Assembly (NCBI RefSeq): GCF_001611675.1
Contig: NZ_CP014766.1
Span: forward strand, 3,596,001-3,660,000
Source: Pontibacter akesuensis
GTDB lineage: Bacteria; Bacteroidota; Bacteroidia; Cytophagales; Hymenobacteraceae
Length of the DNA stretch: 64,000 bases
Direction: 5' to 3'
Shown: positions 24,992 to 32,444 of the stretch, piece after piece
Position numbering within the stretch: the first letter of the stretch is position 1
How the letters are laid out: every line of letters starts with the position of its first letter
Notes under the pieces: model-generated
Seen by the model: only the letters and a program-made list of their open reading frames with translations
What the model was told of the DNA's origin: nothing
The model's database searches: none
Translations under genes and position numbers: made by a program

Positions 24992-26041
24992 TTAGCTCTC
25001 GTTGTTGAAGTATACTTTGTAAAAGTGCATATTGCGCTCCTTGTCAAACCCCCGCTCCACAAACTGCTCGCTCTGCTCAGGGTTATAGCCGCTAAATTTG
25101 ATTTCAATCTGCGTGTCGAGTTTGATAAAATTGCGAAATTTGCGCTTCATGTTGCGCACCGTATTCTTGTTGATGGCAAAGTCGGTGAACCCTTCGATAT
25201 CGCGCTCCTCGGCAAAGGTGGTGCTGTAGTGCATGAACCTTTCCTTCGTCTCCGGCTCGTCAATCACGCTGGAGGTAAACTCCTCCAGGTCAAAGGTCTC
25301 GCTTTTTGAGAAGTAGTCCACCGAGCGGCTGATAAACTCCACCTGCGCCTTTTTGCTGTCGGTGCGGGCAAACACCTCCTCCGAAAAATCCTTGCACAGA
25401 TTCATAACGGTCTTGGTGTTGTAGTTGGTATCCTTCAGCTCCGTCACATTCAGGAAGTCCTCGCGCCAGAAAGCTGCGTCATAGCCATTCACGTCTACCA
25501 TTTTAACCCGAAACCCGTCTTCTGCCTCGGTATTGTAGATCATGCAGCCCTTGTCCACGCCTTTCAGATTCACGCCGAAGTGGTAGTTCACCCTTAAATC
25601 GTCTTCCTCATCCTGAATGGTAAGGAAGGTGTCCCTGTTCTCGGATTTAAAGATGCCGATGGCTTCCACCACGTCGTCCTCCATCACGCAGTTGTCAAAA
25701 TGCACCACGTACAGCTCACCGCTCTTTACTTTTGGGTGGTCTGACTGCTCGTACAGGTGGTTGAGGATGTGCACGGAATACTCCTGGAATTTCTGCGGCT
25801 CGTTGAAAATCAGTGCTGCATAGGCAAACATCTCGTTCAGGGCCAGATCCGAAGTATGGGTGAAGCGGAAAAACTCCTCCTGCTTAAACGGCGACAGAAA
25901 GTAATTCACCAGCAGGTCGTACAGCTGCTCATCGCGCAGGTCTACCAACTCCTTCGAGGCTATCACGCCCTCGTCCTTCGATTTATTTCCTACCCGGTGC
26001 ACGGCAAGCCTTTTCAGGCGCACCTGTGATCTGTCTTTCAT
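24992..26041 (-). CDS. Nucleoid-associated protein, YejK/NdpA family
   Basis: A 349-residue cytoplasmic protein of the 37-kDa nucleoid-associated family, proposed to bind DNA and influence nucleoid structure. Family marks include RLAVHRVGNKSKDEG near the N-terminus, the central GELYVVHFDN and FKSENRDTFL, and DEEDDLRVNYHFGVNLKGVDKGCMIYN. The C-terminal half is charged and helical (RNMKRKFRNFIKLDTQIEIKF). A perfect TAGCTTTG promoter box lies 27 bases upstream. No partner genes are adjacent. Confidence 0.92.
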   Translation of the reverse strand: MKDRSQVRLKRLAVHRVGNKSKDEGVIASKELVDLRDEQLYDLLVNYFLSPFKQEEFFRFTHTSDLALNEMFAYAALIFNEPQKFQEYSVHILNHLYEQSDHPKVKSGELYVVHFDNCVMEDDVVEAIGIFKSENRDTFLTIQDEEDDLRVNYHFGVNLKGVDKGCMIYNTEAEDGFRVKMVDVNGYDAAFWREDFLNVTELKDTNYNTKTVMNLCKDFSEEVFARTDSKKAQVEFISRSVDYFSKSETFDLEEFTSSVIDEPETKERFMHYSTTFAEERDIEGFTDFAINKNTVRNMKRKFRNFIKLDTQIEIKFSGYNPEQSEQFVERGFDKERNMHFYKVYFNNES

Positions 26042-26067
26042 TTTATTCTCGGCTTCTGTTTAGAGGG

Positions 26068-26075
26068 CAAAGCTA
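26068..26075 (-). promoter_or_regulatory. Candidate -7 box TAGCTTTG for the YejK-like gene
   Basis: Read on the minus strand it is an exact TAnnTTTG, 27 bases before the ATG, giving a leader of about 22 nt. Confidence 0.5.
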
Positions 26076-26322
26076 AGAATTTAGCCGTGCAATGCCCGCC
26101 CCGAATGTAATTGTCAACTCAAAAATTTAAGTATAATGGTAGTTGTATTAACTGTATTTAAAATTTGTTTGTCATTTATTGTTCTGACTTTCAATTATAT
26201 ATAATAATGTAGTTGCGCCTATGTTTAACAAAAGTTCCTTTTCTGGCACGGTTTTTCCAATCTGGCCTATCAAGCAGCGCAGCTTGATTTAATTAGGGAT
26301 TAACATAGAAGAGCATACTACC

Positions 26323-27048
26323 ATGAAAAAGATTTTTTTACTTATAGCTGTCGTAATTGGCTTCGCAGCAGCCAGCGCAAATGCACAGCAACGCACAGTG
26401 CGCTACGGAAATCAAAATACCACCTATAACGCGCCCACCAGCAAGATCGGCTTTGGAATAAGAGCCGGCGTTAACCTTTCGGATTGGGACGGCGAAACAA
26501 TGCAAAGCGTGCAGGATCTGGTGGATATGACCAATGGCACCGTTACCCAGCAAATGCGCACCGGCTTTCATGCGGGAGGTTATTTAAGTATACCGGTGGC
26601 ACCAGGCTTTGAAATTGAGCCGGGACTGCAGTACTCACAGAAAGGTACTGTGCTGACAGGTAAAATCCCGGTGGAACAGGTGGAGTTCCTGAACACCAAC
26701 GTAACGTTGACCAACAAAGCTGAGTACCTGGACCTGCCGATTTTAGCGAAAGTATACGTAGGCGAAGGCTTCCATATTTATGCCGGTCCGCAGGTGTCTT
26801 ACCTGCTGTCAAACAAGATCAAAGCCGAGGCGGGTGCCTTAGGATTTAAGGCGTTGAACCAGGAGTGGGACATGAAAAGCGGTTTCCGGGAAGTAGATCT
26901 GGCGGTAACCGGCGGTTTGGGATATAAATTCGCCAGCGGCTTCAATGTGAGTGCAGGCTACGATTACGGCGTGAACTCCATCGACAAGAACGGTAGCTTC
27001 GATACGTACAACCGTGTGATCAAAGCATCAGTAGGCTTCACGTTCTAA
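26323..27048 (+). CDS. Outer-membrane beta-barrel protein (porin/PorT-like family)
   Basis: A 241-residue exported barrel, signal peptide MKKIFLLIAVVIGFAAASANA. Typical barrel blocks are IGFGIRAGVNLSDWDG, TGFHAGGYLSIPVAPGFEIEPGLQYS, AEYLDLPILAKVYVGEGFHIYAGPQVSYLL and ASGFNVSAGYDYGVNSID, ending in VIKASVGFTF with a terminal Phe suitable for the BAM machinery. It is about the same length and layout as the barrel at 6972-7667. It is followed by a strong hairpin. The upstream 280 bases are AT-rich with an AAGTATA word at about 26131; TATGTTTA near 26219 is one base off the promoter consensus. Confidence 0.87.
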   Translation: MKKIFLLIAVVIGFAAASANAQQRTVRYGNQNTTYNAPTSKIGFGIRAGVNLSDWDGETMQSVQDLVDMTNGTVTQQMRTGFHAGGYLSIPVAPGFEIEPGLQYSQKGTVLTGKIPVEQVEFLNTNVTLTNKAEYLDLPILAKVYVGEGFHIYAGPQVSYLLSNKIKAEAGALGFKALNQEWDMKSGFREVDLAVTGGLGYKFASGFNVSAGYDYGVNSIDKNGSFDTYNRVIKASVGFTF

Positions 27049-27120
27049 GATTTTAAATTTTTAAAGTGTTTTGTGTTTAGGCATTGGGCTACTGCATTGC
27101 GGTAGCCCGAATGCGTTTTA

Positions 27121-27162
27121 AAAAGTGAAGGCCCCTATAATTCTTTAGGGGCCTTCACTTTT
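27121..27162. terminator. Convergent hairpin terminator, 16-bp stem
   Basis: AAAAGTGAAGGCCCCT pairs perfectly with AGGGGCCTTCACTTTT around loop ATAATTCTTT, between the barrel gene and the leftward lipoprotein gene. Confidence 0.92.
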
Positions 27163-27179
27163 ATTCTAGTCACTGAAAT

Positions 27180-27821
27180 CTATGATTTCTGGCTCTTGTA
27201 AGGGAATTTCTTAGAAGAGTTGCGCATCAGCGCATTAGAAAGTGACTGTCTGCTGCTGCCTATACTTCCGGATGCCACGTAATCATATTTCCACATCAGG
27301 TCTCCCTTGGCTCCCTCATGTATGGTGATGGTGGTATTCACCGTGTTTGTTGGTCCCCAGGCACCTACCAAAAGGCCAACTGCAATTGCAGCGCCATCAG
27401 ACATAGGCTTTGACATGGTTGCGTTACCCGATACGATGGCATCTACACCCAGTAGCTGGCAAATCTCGTCTTTAGATGACTTGCGCAGATCCTCATAGGT
27501 GATGCCGGCATCTGCAAGGATAGCATTCGTTTTATGTACATCCTGAAAAGTAACCGTGTAACGGTCCTTGCTCATTTGCTTCAGAAAGTAGCCGTATACA
27601 TCGCTCTGCAAGCCATAGCCGTAATCACGCTGCTGCTCCTGGAGCATTTCAGCCGTCACGCCTTTAGGAAGTTTTCTGGCTTCAATCAATACATCGAAAG
27701 GCATGATAGCCACTACTTTGTGGTTCTTACTTTCCTCTTTGAATGAGGAGGCTTGGTAAATTTCTGGTCCGCAGCTGGTGAAGGCAACGCAAAGCATGAC
27801 GAAGAGAAGAAGTTTTTTCAT
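27180..27821 (-). CDS. DUF799/GNA1162-like lipoprotein
   Basis: A 213-residue lipoprotein (MKKLLLFVMLCVAFTSC, Cys17). The body contains KVVAIMPFDVLIEAR, LQSDVYGYFLKQM, ILADAGITYEDLRKSSKDEICQLLGVDAIVSG and VNTTITIHEGAKGDLMWKYDY. The sequence of an alpha/beta segment, then LLGVDAIVSG, then a paired strand region is typical of DUF799/GNA1162-type lipoproteins, which build a TolB-like N-terminal fold at the outer membrane. The function in this organism is unknown. A TATATTTG box lies about 130 bases upstream. It ends in the shared terminator with the barrel gene. Confidence 0.8.
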   Translation of the reverse strand: MKKLLLFVMLCVAFTSCGPEIYQASSFKEESKNHKVVAIMPFDVLIEARKLPKGVTAEMLQEQQRDYGYGLQSDVYGYFLKQMSKDRYTVTFQDVHKTNAILADAGITYEDLRKSSKDEICQLLGVDAIVSGNATMSKPMSDGAAIAVGLLVGAWGPTNTVNTTITIHEGAKGDLMWKYDYVASGSIGSSRQSLSNALMRNSSKKFPYKSQKS

Positions 27822-27950
27822 TGCAGTAAAAAGTTTAAAGGTTTGGTTTCATCTAGGGCATAACCTGACACTTCAGTAATCAGCGCTTTGCAAAAAAATG
27901 CTTGTGACGAAGCCTCCAAAGCAGGAAAATAAAGTAGCCATTTTAAGAGC

Positions 27951-27958
27951 CAAATATA
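27951..27958 (-). promoter_or_regulatory. Candidate -7 box TATATTTG
   Basis: An exact TAnnTTTG on the minus strand, in the 308-base gap before the lipoprotein gene. The resulting leader of about 125 nt is long, so this is tentative. Nothing else was recognised in that gap. Confidence 0.3.
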
Positions 27959-28129
27959 TACTAATATTCGGTCTTATAGTATGACTTTAAAAATATTTAT
28001 TTTTATGGATGTTTTACCTCTTGTGAGAAGGTAACTAATTGACTAACTACCGGTTGAGGAAGTATAGTTCGGCGGCAGGTACGTTTGGGAATGGTTGTTA
28101 AAGTGGGATAATAGCTACTGCGCATAACA

Positions 28130-28843
28130 TTAATATGGTGCTGTGTTATGAACGCACAACCTGTAGCCTTGTCCGTGAATGTTGATGATCTCTACTGCTG
28201 CATCCTCTTTCAGATACTTCCGGAGCTTGGCGATGTACACATCCATGCTTCGGGCGGTAAAGTAGCTGTCCTCATGCCAAATCTGGTGCAGGGCTTCTTC
28301 GCGTGGCAACACGTCGTTCAGGTGCAGGCAAAGCATGTGCAACAGCTCCGCTTCTTTCGGAGATAATTTCTGTTCGTGGCCCTGGCGTGCCAAAATGCGC
28401 AGTTTGGGCCGGAAAAGATACTGGCCAATTCTAAATTCGGAAGTTGCTGGCTTGCTGTTGGCGTTGTTGGCGCTGCGGTTCAGGATGGCGTGTATCTTAC
28501 ACAGCAGCACTTCAGAATCGAACGGTTTGGTAATGTAATCATCTGCGCCAATCTTAAAGCCCTCCAGCATGTCCTCTTTCAGCGTTTTGGCCGTCAGGAA
28601 AATGAGCGGAACGTTGGGGTTCAGCTTTTTTATCTCGCGGGCAAGCGTAAAACCATCCTTCTCCGGCATCATCACATCCAGAATGCATAGGTCGAAGGTG
28701 CCTTTGCGGAAGGCCGCGTTCCCCTTGCAGCCGTCGTTGCACAGCGTCACGTCGTAATCGTGCAGTTCGAGGTAGTCGCGCAACACAATGCCGAAGTTCG
28801 GGTCATCCTCCGCCAGCAGTATTTTTACCTTCAGTTCGGCCAT
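28130..28843 (-). CDS. OmpR-family response regulator
   Basis: A 237-residue two-component regulator. The receiver domain has the acidic pair in LLAEDDPN, the phospho-acceptor Asp56 in CILDVMMPEKDG, Thr in FLTAKT and Lys in YITKPFD. A winged-helix output domain follows (SPKEAELLHMLCLHLNDVLPREE, SMDVYIAKLRKYLKED, INIHGQGYRL), which binds tandem DNA repeats in this family. It lies downstream of its kinase gene (28956-31211) with a 112-base gap and is probably co-transcribed. Four-site operators of matching type lie upstream of the two genes on the other side of the kinase, suggesting these are its targets. Confidence 0.94.
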   Translation of the reverse strand: MAELKVKILLAEDDPNFGIVLRDYLELHDYDVTLCNDGCKGNAAFRKGTFDLCILDVMMPEKDGFTLAREIKKLNPNVPLIFLTAKTLKEDMLEGFKIGADDYITKPFDSEVLLCKIHAILNRSANNANSKPATSEFRIGQYLFRPKLRILARQGHEQKLSPKEAELLHMLCLHLNDVLPREEALHQIWHEDSYFTARSMDVYIAKLRKYLKEDAAVEIINIHGQGYRLCVHNTAPY

Positions 28844-28855
28844 GGGGTTTTAATT

Positions 28856-28886
28856 TTGAGTAACTGAATGATTGAGTAACTGAATG
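28856..28886. repeat. Tandem 15-bp direct repeat between kinase and regulator genes
   Basis: TTGAGTAACTGAATG occurs twice, at 28856-28870 and 28872-28886, one base apart. It sits in the 112-base gap between the two genes. It may be a trivial duplication or a translational/regulatory feature; no function is evident. Confidence 0.7.
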
Positions 28887-28955
28887 TTGAATAGTTTTTA
28901 TAATGTCAGCGAGTGATACATCAAATTCAATTATGCAAAATTCAGGCATTCAGTA

Positions 28956-31211
28956 TTAAGCAAATGGCAGGAATATCTCAAAGCGGCTACCTTTTCCTAA
29001 TTCGCTTCTTAGTTTGATTTCGCCGTGATGCGCTTGCACAATTGCCTTTACATAACTGAGTCCAAGGCCGAATCCCTTCACGTTGTGCAGGTTACCGGTG
29101 GGCACCCGGTAAAACTTTTCGAATACCCGCTGTTGCGTGTCCTTGCTCATGCCAATGCCCTTGTCTTCCACTGCAATGAGCAGTCCCTCCGGTACATTTC
29201 GGGTAACAAGGCAAATATCCGGAGAAGCTGGGGAGTACTTATTCGCATTGTCGAGCAGGTTGCAGATTACGTTGTAAAGATGCACCTCATCTAGGCGCAG
29301 TTCGTGCTGCAGGGCATCCAACTGCATCGTAATCTGTCCCAGACGCTGCGCCACCTGCAGTTGTATACTCTCCACGGCTTTACGAGCGAGGGCATGCACA
29401 TCCACCGGCTGCAGGTTCATCCGGAATTCATTTTTCTCCAGTTGGGCTATCTGCAGCACGTTTTCCACCTGGGCATTCATCCGCTTGTTCTCTTCCCGGA
29501 TAATGCCGGTATAGTATTTTATCTTTTCGGGCTGCTCAAATACTTTGGGGTTAGCAATGGCGTCTGTTGCCAGGGAAATGGTGGCGATGGGCGTTTTGAA
29601 CTCATGCGTCATGTTGTTGATGAAGTCATTCTTCATCTCCGACAGCTTTTTCTGTTTATAAATAATGTGTATGGTGGTGCCAAACGTAGCGATGATAACG
29701 CCGGTAAACAGCACAGATAAGGCAAGCATGCCCCACAGCCCCTTCAGTGCATAGGCTTTACTGTTCGGGAAGTACAGGCCCAGGTAATCAGATTTCTCAA
29801 AAATATCATTCGGGAAAAGACTCGCCTCATACTTGGGGAGCGACAGGTCCTGGACGGCGTTCACCTGGTGCATCGCCACGGTATCGCTTCCGCCGGAAAC
29901 CACCCAATAGCCAAAGTCGAGTGCAATACCCTGTTGCTGCAGCTCTGCTTTCAGCAGCGCCTGCAGGTTATGGAGGTTCAGGCGCTCCTGCAGGGGGGTA
30001 TCCTTCGCCACGTACTCCACCACCATCTGCTGCACCACATCGTTCAGCTTATCTTTCTTCACCTCAATTTTCTCAATGTTAGCAGGGCGTATGGTGCTGG
30101 CAGGCGCGTGAGCCGCAGCAACTTGCTTTGCCGGCTTAACAGATGTTGGCGCAGGAAGGCTTACCGCATTATGTATAGGCTTTCCCGCTGCCGTGCTAAA
30201 TGTTTCGCGCCAGCTCGGGCTGCTTCCGGTAGCCTGTGGTGTCGTGGTGCGTTTGAAGAAATGCTGCGTTGCCTTATCCTTCTGCAAAATAAAGATGCTG
30301 TCGTTGCGCACGGTTATACTTGAGATGTCACCAGGTTGAAAGGAAACAGGCAGCTCCTGCAGCGCTTTCATCTCGTTCAGCTTCAGCGCCAGGTGGCGCA
30401 GCGTATCTACCGAAACAGCGACCGGCTGGTTTTGCAGACGGTAAACAGTGGTTGCCGCATCAGGTATCTGCTTGAACTGCACAATGTCCTTTCGCTTGTA
30501 CTGAGGGTCTTCAGAGGCACTTTTTTGCTTCAGGTACACCCGTCCCTCACGCAAGAAGGCCACATGTGTTGTATCCGGAGGAGTGATGGTCATGCGGAAG
30601 TTGGACGGCGGCAAAGAATCATAAGCCTTACCGATGGTCACCGTGGTTGCACTATCCACCTGCCACCTGTACAGGCGGCTTTTGCCAGGAATCGAATCAG
30701 CTGTTCCTACCATTCCCTTTATCCCGGCTCGCGGAGCGCTGCCTATAGAGGCGGCGGAAGCGACCGTATACCTTGGCTGCTCTTTTCCTGCGGCACCTTT
30801 TACTTTGGCTTCCTTTTCCTTTGCTTTTCCTGCAGCGGCTACGGGCTCAAGTTGATAAATTTCAACGGGGGCAGGATTGGAAGCAGCTGTTGTTGCTGTT
30901 GCAGCCGGGCTTTTTTTTGAGGGTTTTAGTACCACGCGGGTGCGTGCTTTTTCCTGGCGCGCAGGAGTAGGAAGCTTATCTGTGGCAGCATCGGGTTTAT
31001 TAAGGGCAGCCATGTTATGAGCCACCACCGACACGGCCTCCTGTGTTTCCAGTCGGTCGATCACCTTTGTCAGGGCCTCATTCACGCTGCGGTCGAACTG
31101 CTCCTGCTTTACCTTGATGGCATCGTTTATCCAATACAGTTGCAGCCCCACCACCCCCAGTAGCGAGACGCTCATCAGCACGAGAACTCCTATGATTGTT
31201 TGCTTGCTCAC
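28956..31211 (-). CDS. Sensor histidine kinase with long periplasmic region
   Basis: A 751-residue membrane kinase. A short cytoplasmic N-terminus and a TM helix (TIIGVLVLMSVSLLGVVGLQ) precede a roughly 450-residue extracytoplasmic region rich in Ala, Pro and Lys linkers. A second TM follows (GLWGMLALSVLFTGVIIATF), then the HisKA helix with the phospho-His in NNMTHEFKTPIATI. The ATPase domain has the N-box NLLDNANKYSP, VEDKGIGMS and GFGLGLSYVKAIV. The start is a GTG at 31209-31211; a TACATTTG box immediately before it predicts a nearly leaderless mRNA. It pairs with the downstream regulator. The region sensed is unusually long and low in complexity. Confidence 0.93.
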   Translation of the reverse strand: MSKQTIIGVLVLMSVSLLGVVGLQLYWINDAIKVKQEQFDRSVNEALTKVIDRLETQEAVSVVAHNMAALNKPDAATDKLPTPARQEKARTRVVLKPSKKSPAATATTAASNPAPVEIYQLEPVAAAGKAKEKEAKVKGAAGKEQPRYTVASAASIGSAPRAGIKGMVGTADSIPGKSRLYRWQVDSATTVTIGKAYDSLPPSNFRMTITPPDTTHVAFLREGRVYLKQKSASEDPQYKRKDIVQFKQIPDAATTVYRLQNQPVAVSVDTLRHLALKLNEMKALQELPVSFQPGDISSITVRNDSIFILQKDKATQHFFKRTTTPQATGSSPSWRETFSTAAGKPIHNAVSLPAPTSVKPAKQVAAAHAPASTIRPANIEKIEVKKDKLNDVVQQMVVEYVAKDTPLQERLNLHNLQALLKAELQQQGIALDFGYWVVSGGSDTVAMHQVNAVQDLSLPKYEASLFPNDIFEKSDYLGLYFPNSKAYALKGLWGMLALSVLFTGVIIATFGTTIHIIYKQKKLSEMKNDFINNMTHEFKTPIATISLATDAIANPKVFEQPEKIKYYTGIIREENKRMNAQVENVLQIAQLEKNEFRMNLQPVDVHALARKAVESIQLQVAQRLGQITMQLDALQHELRLDEVHLYNVICNLLDNANKYSPASPDICLVTRNVPEGLLIAVEDKGIGMSKDTQQRVFEKFYRVPTGNLHNVKGFGLGLSYVKAIVQAHHGEIKLRSELGKGSRFEIFLPFA

Positions 31212-31215
31212 ACAA

Positions 31216-31223
31216 CAAATGTA
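31216..31223 (-). promoter_or_regulatory. Candidate -7 box TACATTTG of the kinase gene
   Basis: An exact TAnnTTTG on the minus strand, 5 bases before the GTG start. The predicted transcription start falls at or next to the GTG, so the message would be leaderless. Confidence 0.5.
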
Positions 31224-31248
31224 CGTTTTTGAAAGCGCCTGCGCTCTA

Positions 31249-31266
31249 CTTTAACTTTTCTTTAAC
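31249..31266. promoter_or_regulatory. CTTTAAC tandem operator upstream of the kinase
   Basis: Two CTTTAAC sites starting at 31249 and 31260 (11-nt spacing) on the plus strand, about 26 bases upstream of the kinase promoter box but in the opposite orientation to it. The word and spacing match the operators at 31401 and 32352, so autoregulation is likely. Confidence 0.55.
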
Positions 31267-31400
31267 CTTTAAAGCTCCGCCGCCGCAAAACCTGCCTGTA
31301 AAACTGCAAGTAATTGAAAAACAGTTAAAAAGCAAGTATAAGTTACATAGCCGCCACGGCATTGTCAACAGCAGGGCGGTAACCTAATGAGCGTTTATAG

Positions 31401-31439
31401 CTTTAACTTTTCCTTAACATACTTTAACCTCTCCTTAAC
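31401..31439 (+). promoter_or_regulatory. Four-site CTTTAAC operator of the TlpA-like gene
   Basis: Sites CTTTAAC, CCTTAAC, CTTTAAC and CCTTAAC start at 31401, 31412, 31422 and 31433, that is at 11, 10 and 11 nt steps on one face of the helix. OmpR-type regulators bind tandem repeats with such spacing. The right edge is 23 nt before the TATATTTG promoter box, and the last 25 bases are identical to those at 32367-32391. Confidence 0.65.
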
Positions 31440-31461
31440 TATATGCCGTGTGGGCAGCAGG

Positions 31462-31469
31462 TATATTTG
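31462..31469 (+). promoter_or_regulatory. -7 box TATATTTG of the TlpA-like gene
   Basis: An exact TAnnTTTG box 42 bases before the ATG at 31511. The operator immediately upstream overlaps the expected -33 region, so activation by the regulator is a likely mechanism. Confidence 0.6.
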
Positions 31470-31510
31470 TGTAGTTGAAAGTGCGAACAAAACGATACCA
31501 ACATAAAACT

Positions 31511-32338
31511 ATGAAAAAGTTAATCAGAAGAGGATGCCTGTTGTTTGCGTTGCTGGGCCTTTATCCGGCTTCGCAAGCACTGGCCCAGAAAGTAGCAGGC
31601 AGCAAGCAGACAGGTGCAGAAGCCGTAACCCTTAAACCCTCTAAAGTAAGCACAAGTGCTGCCGCAAGGCCGGCCAAGGCAGAAAGTATTACAGCGGAAC
31701 CCTCCAAAGCGAATGCCGCGGCAGCGGAAACAATAGCAGTGGCTCCCAGTGCCGTGCAAAAGCAGAGCACCACCATAAGTATAGGCGGTGGAACAGGCAA
31801 AGAGTTAAGCAAGGCAGAAATTGACAGCCTGGTTGATGCGGGCGTTATCAAGATAATGACGCATGAGGAAATGCTGGATATGAAGCGTGTGCGGGAGGAG
31901 AAGTTCTTAGCCATGGTGAATAAGCCTGCCCCGGCGTTTACGGCCACTGACCTGAATGGCAAAACCTATACTTTAGAACAGCTGAAAGGGAAGACGGTCG
32001 TGTTGAACTTCTGGTTTATCGGCTGCAAACCCTGTGTATTGGAGATGCCCCACCTGAACGAGGTAGTGGCCAAGTATAAACCAGAGGAGGTAGTGTTCCT
32101 GGCGTTCGCGCTCGATCAGGAGCCGGATCTGCGTCAGTTTCTCGAGAAGCACTCTTTTAACTACAACATTGTGCCAGATGCAGGCAAAACAGCCCGTGAC
32201 ACCTTCGGGGTGAATGCCTTCCCCACAAGTATGGTGATTAACAAGGCCGGTGTGCTGCAGAGTTACCTTGTAGGCTACAGCGAAGATGTGGGCGAGCAAC
32301 TAACAGGTATGATAGAGAAAGCAAGGCAGCACAAGTAG
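31511..32338 (+). CDS. TlpA/ResA-like periplasmic thiol-disulfide oxidoreductase
   Basis: A 275-residue exported thioredoxin-fold protein. The signal peptide ends near ALAQ, followed by a low-complexity Ala/Ser/Lys stretch (residues of about 30-90). Then comes a typical TlpA fold: APAFTATDLNGKTYTLEQLKGK, the redox motif FIGCKPC in LNFWFIGCKPCVLEMPHL, and VVFLAFALD, with the cis-Pro segment in FGVNAFPTSMVI. It likely reduces or oxidises cysteines of exported proteins or serves in cytochrome maturation. It carries the operator of the neighbouring two-component system. The ATG at 31511 is chosen over an upstream one at 31475 to give the signal peptide. Confidence 0.93.
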   Translation: MKKLIRRGCLLFALLGLYPASQALAQKVAGSKQTGAEAVTLKPSKVSTSAAARPAKAESITAEPSKANAAAAETIAVAPSAVQKQSTTISIGGGTGKELSKAEIDSLVDAGVIKIMTHEEMLDMKRVREEKFLAMVNKPAPAFTATDLNGKTYTLEQLKGKTVVLNFWFIGCKPCVLEMPHLNEVVAKYKPEEVVFLAFALDQEPDLRQFLEKHSFNYNIVPDAGKTARDTFGVNAFPTSMVINKAGVLQSYLVGYSEDVGEQLTGMIEKARQHK

Positions 32339-32351
32339 TTACAGGCTACGC

Positions 32352-32391
32352 TTTTAACTTTTTTGCTAACATACTTTAACCTCTCCTTAAC
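32352..32391 (+). promoter_or_regulatory. Four-site CTTTAAC operator of the T9SS-exported gene
   Basis: Sites start at 32352, 32364, 32374 and 32385 (TTTTAAC, TGCTAAC, CTTTAAC, CCTTAAC). The last 25 bases are identical to the operator at 31415-31439. The distance from the right edge to the next -7-like box is again 23 nt. Confidence 0.65.
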
Positions 32392-32413
32392 CAATTCGAA
32401 ACAGGCTACAGCG

Positions 32414-32421
32414 TAATTTTA
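32414..32421 (+). promoter_or_regulatory. -7-like box TAATTTTA
   Basis: It matches TAnnTTTG at all but the last position and lies at exactly the same distance from the operator as the box of the TlpA-like gene. It overlaps the ATG at 32421, so translation must begin further right. Confidence 0.5.
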
Positions 32422-32444
32422 TGATGAATCTAAACGGCAAAACG

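Noticed and set aside
25008..25017. AAGTATACTT as a regulatory palindrome
   Set aside because: It lies in the coding end of the YejK-like gene and is simply two overlapping copies of the window-wide word.
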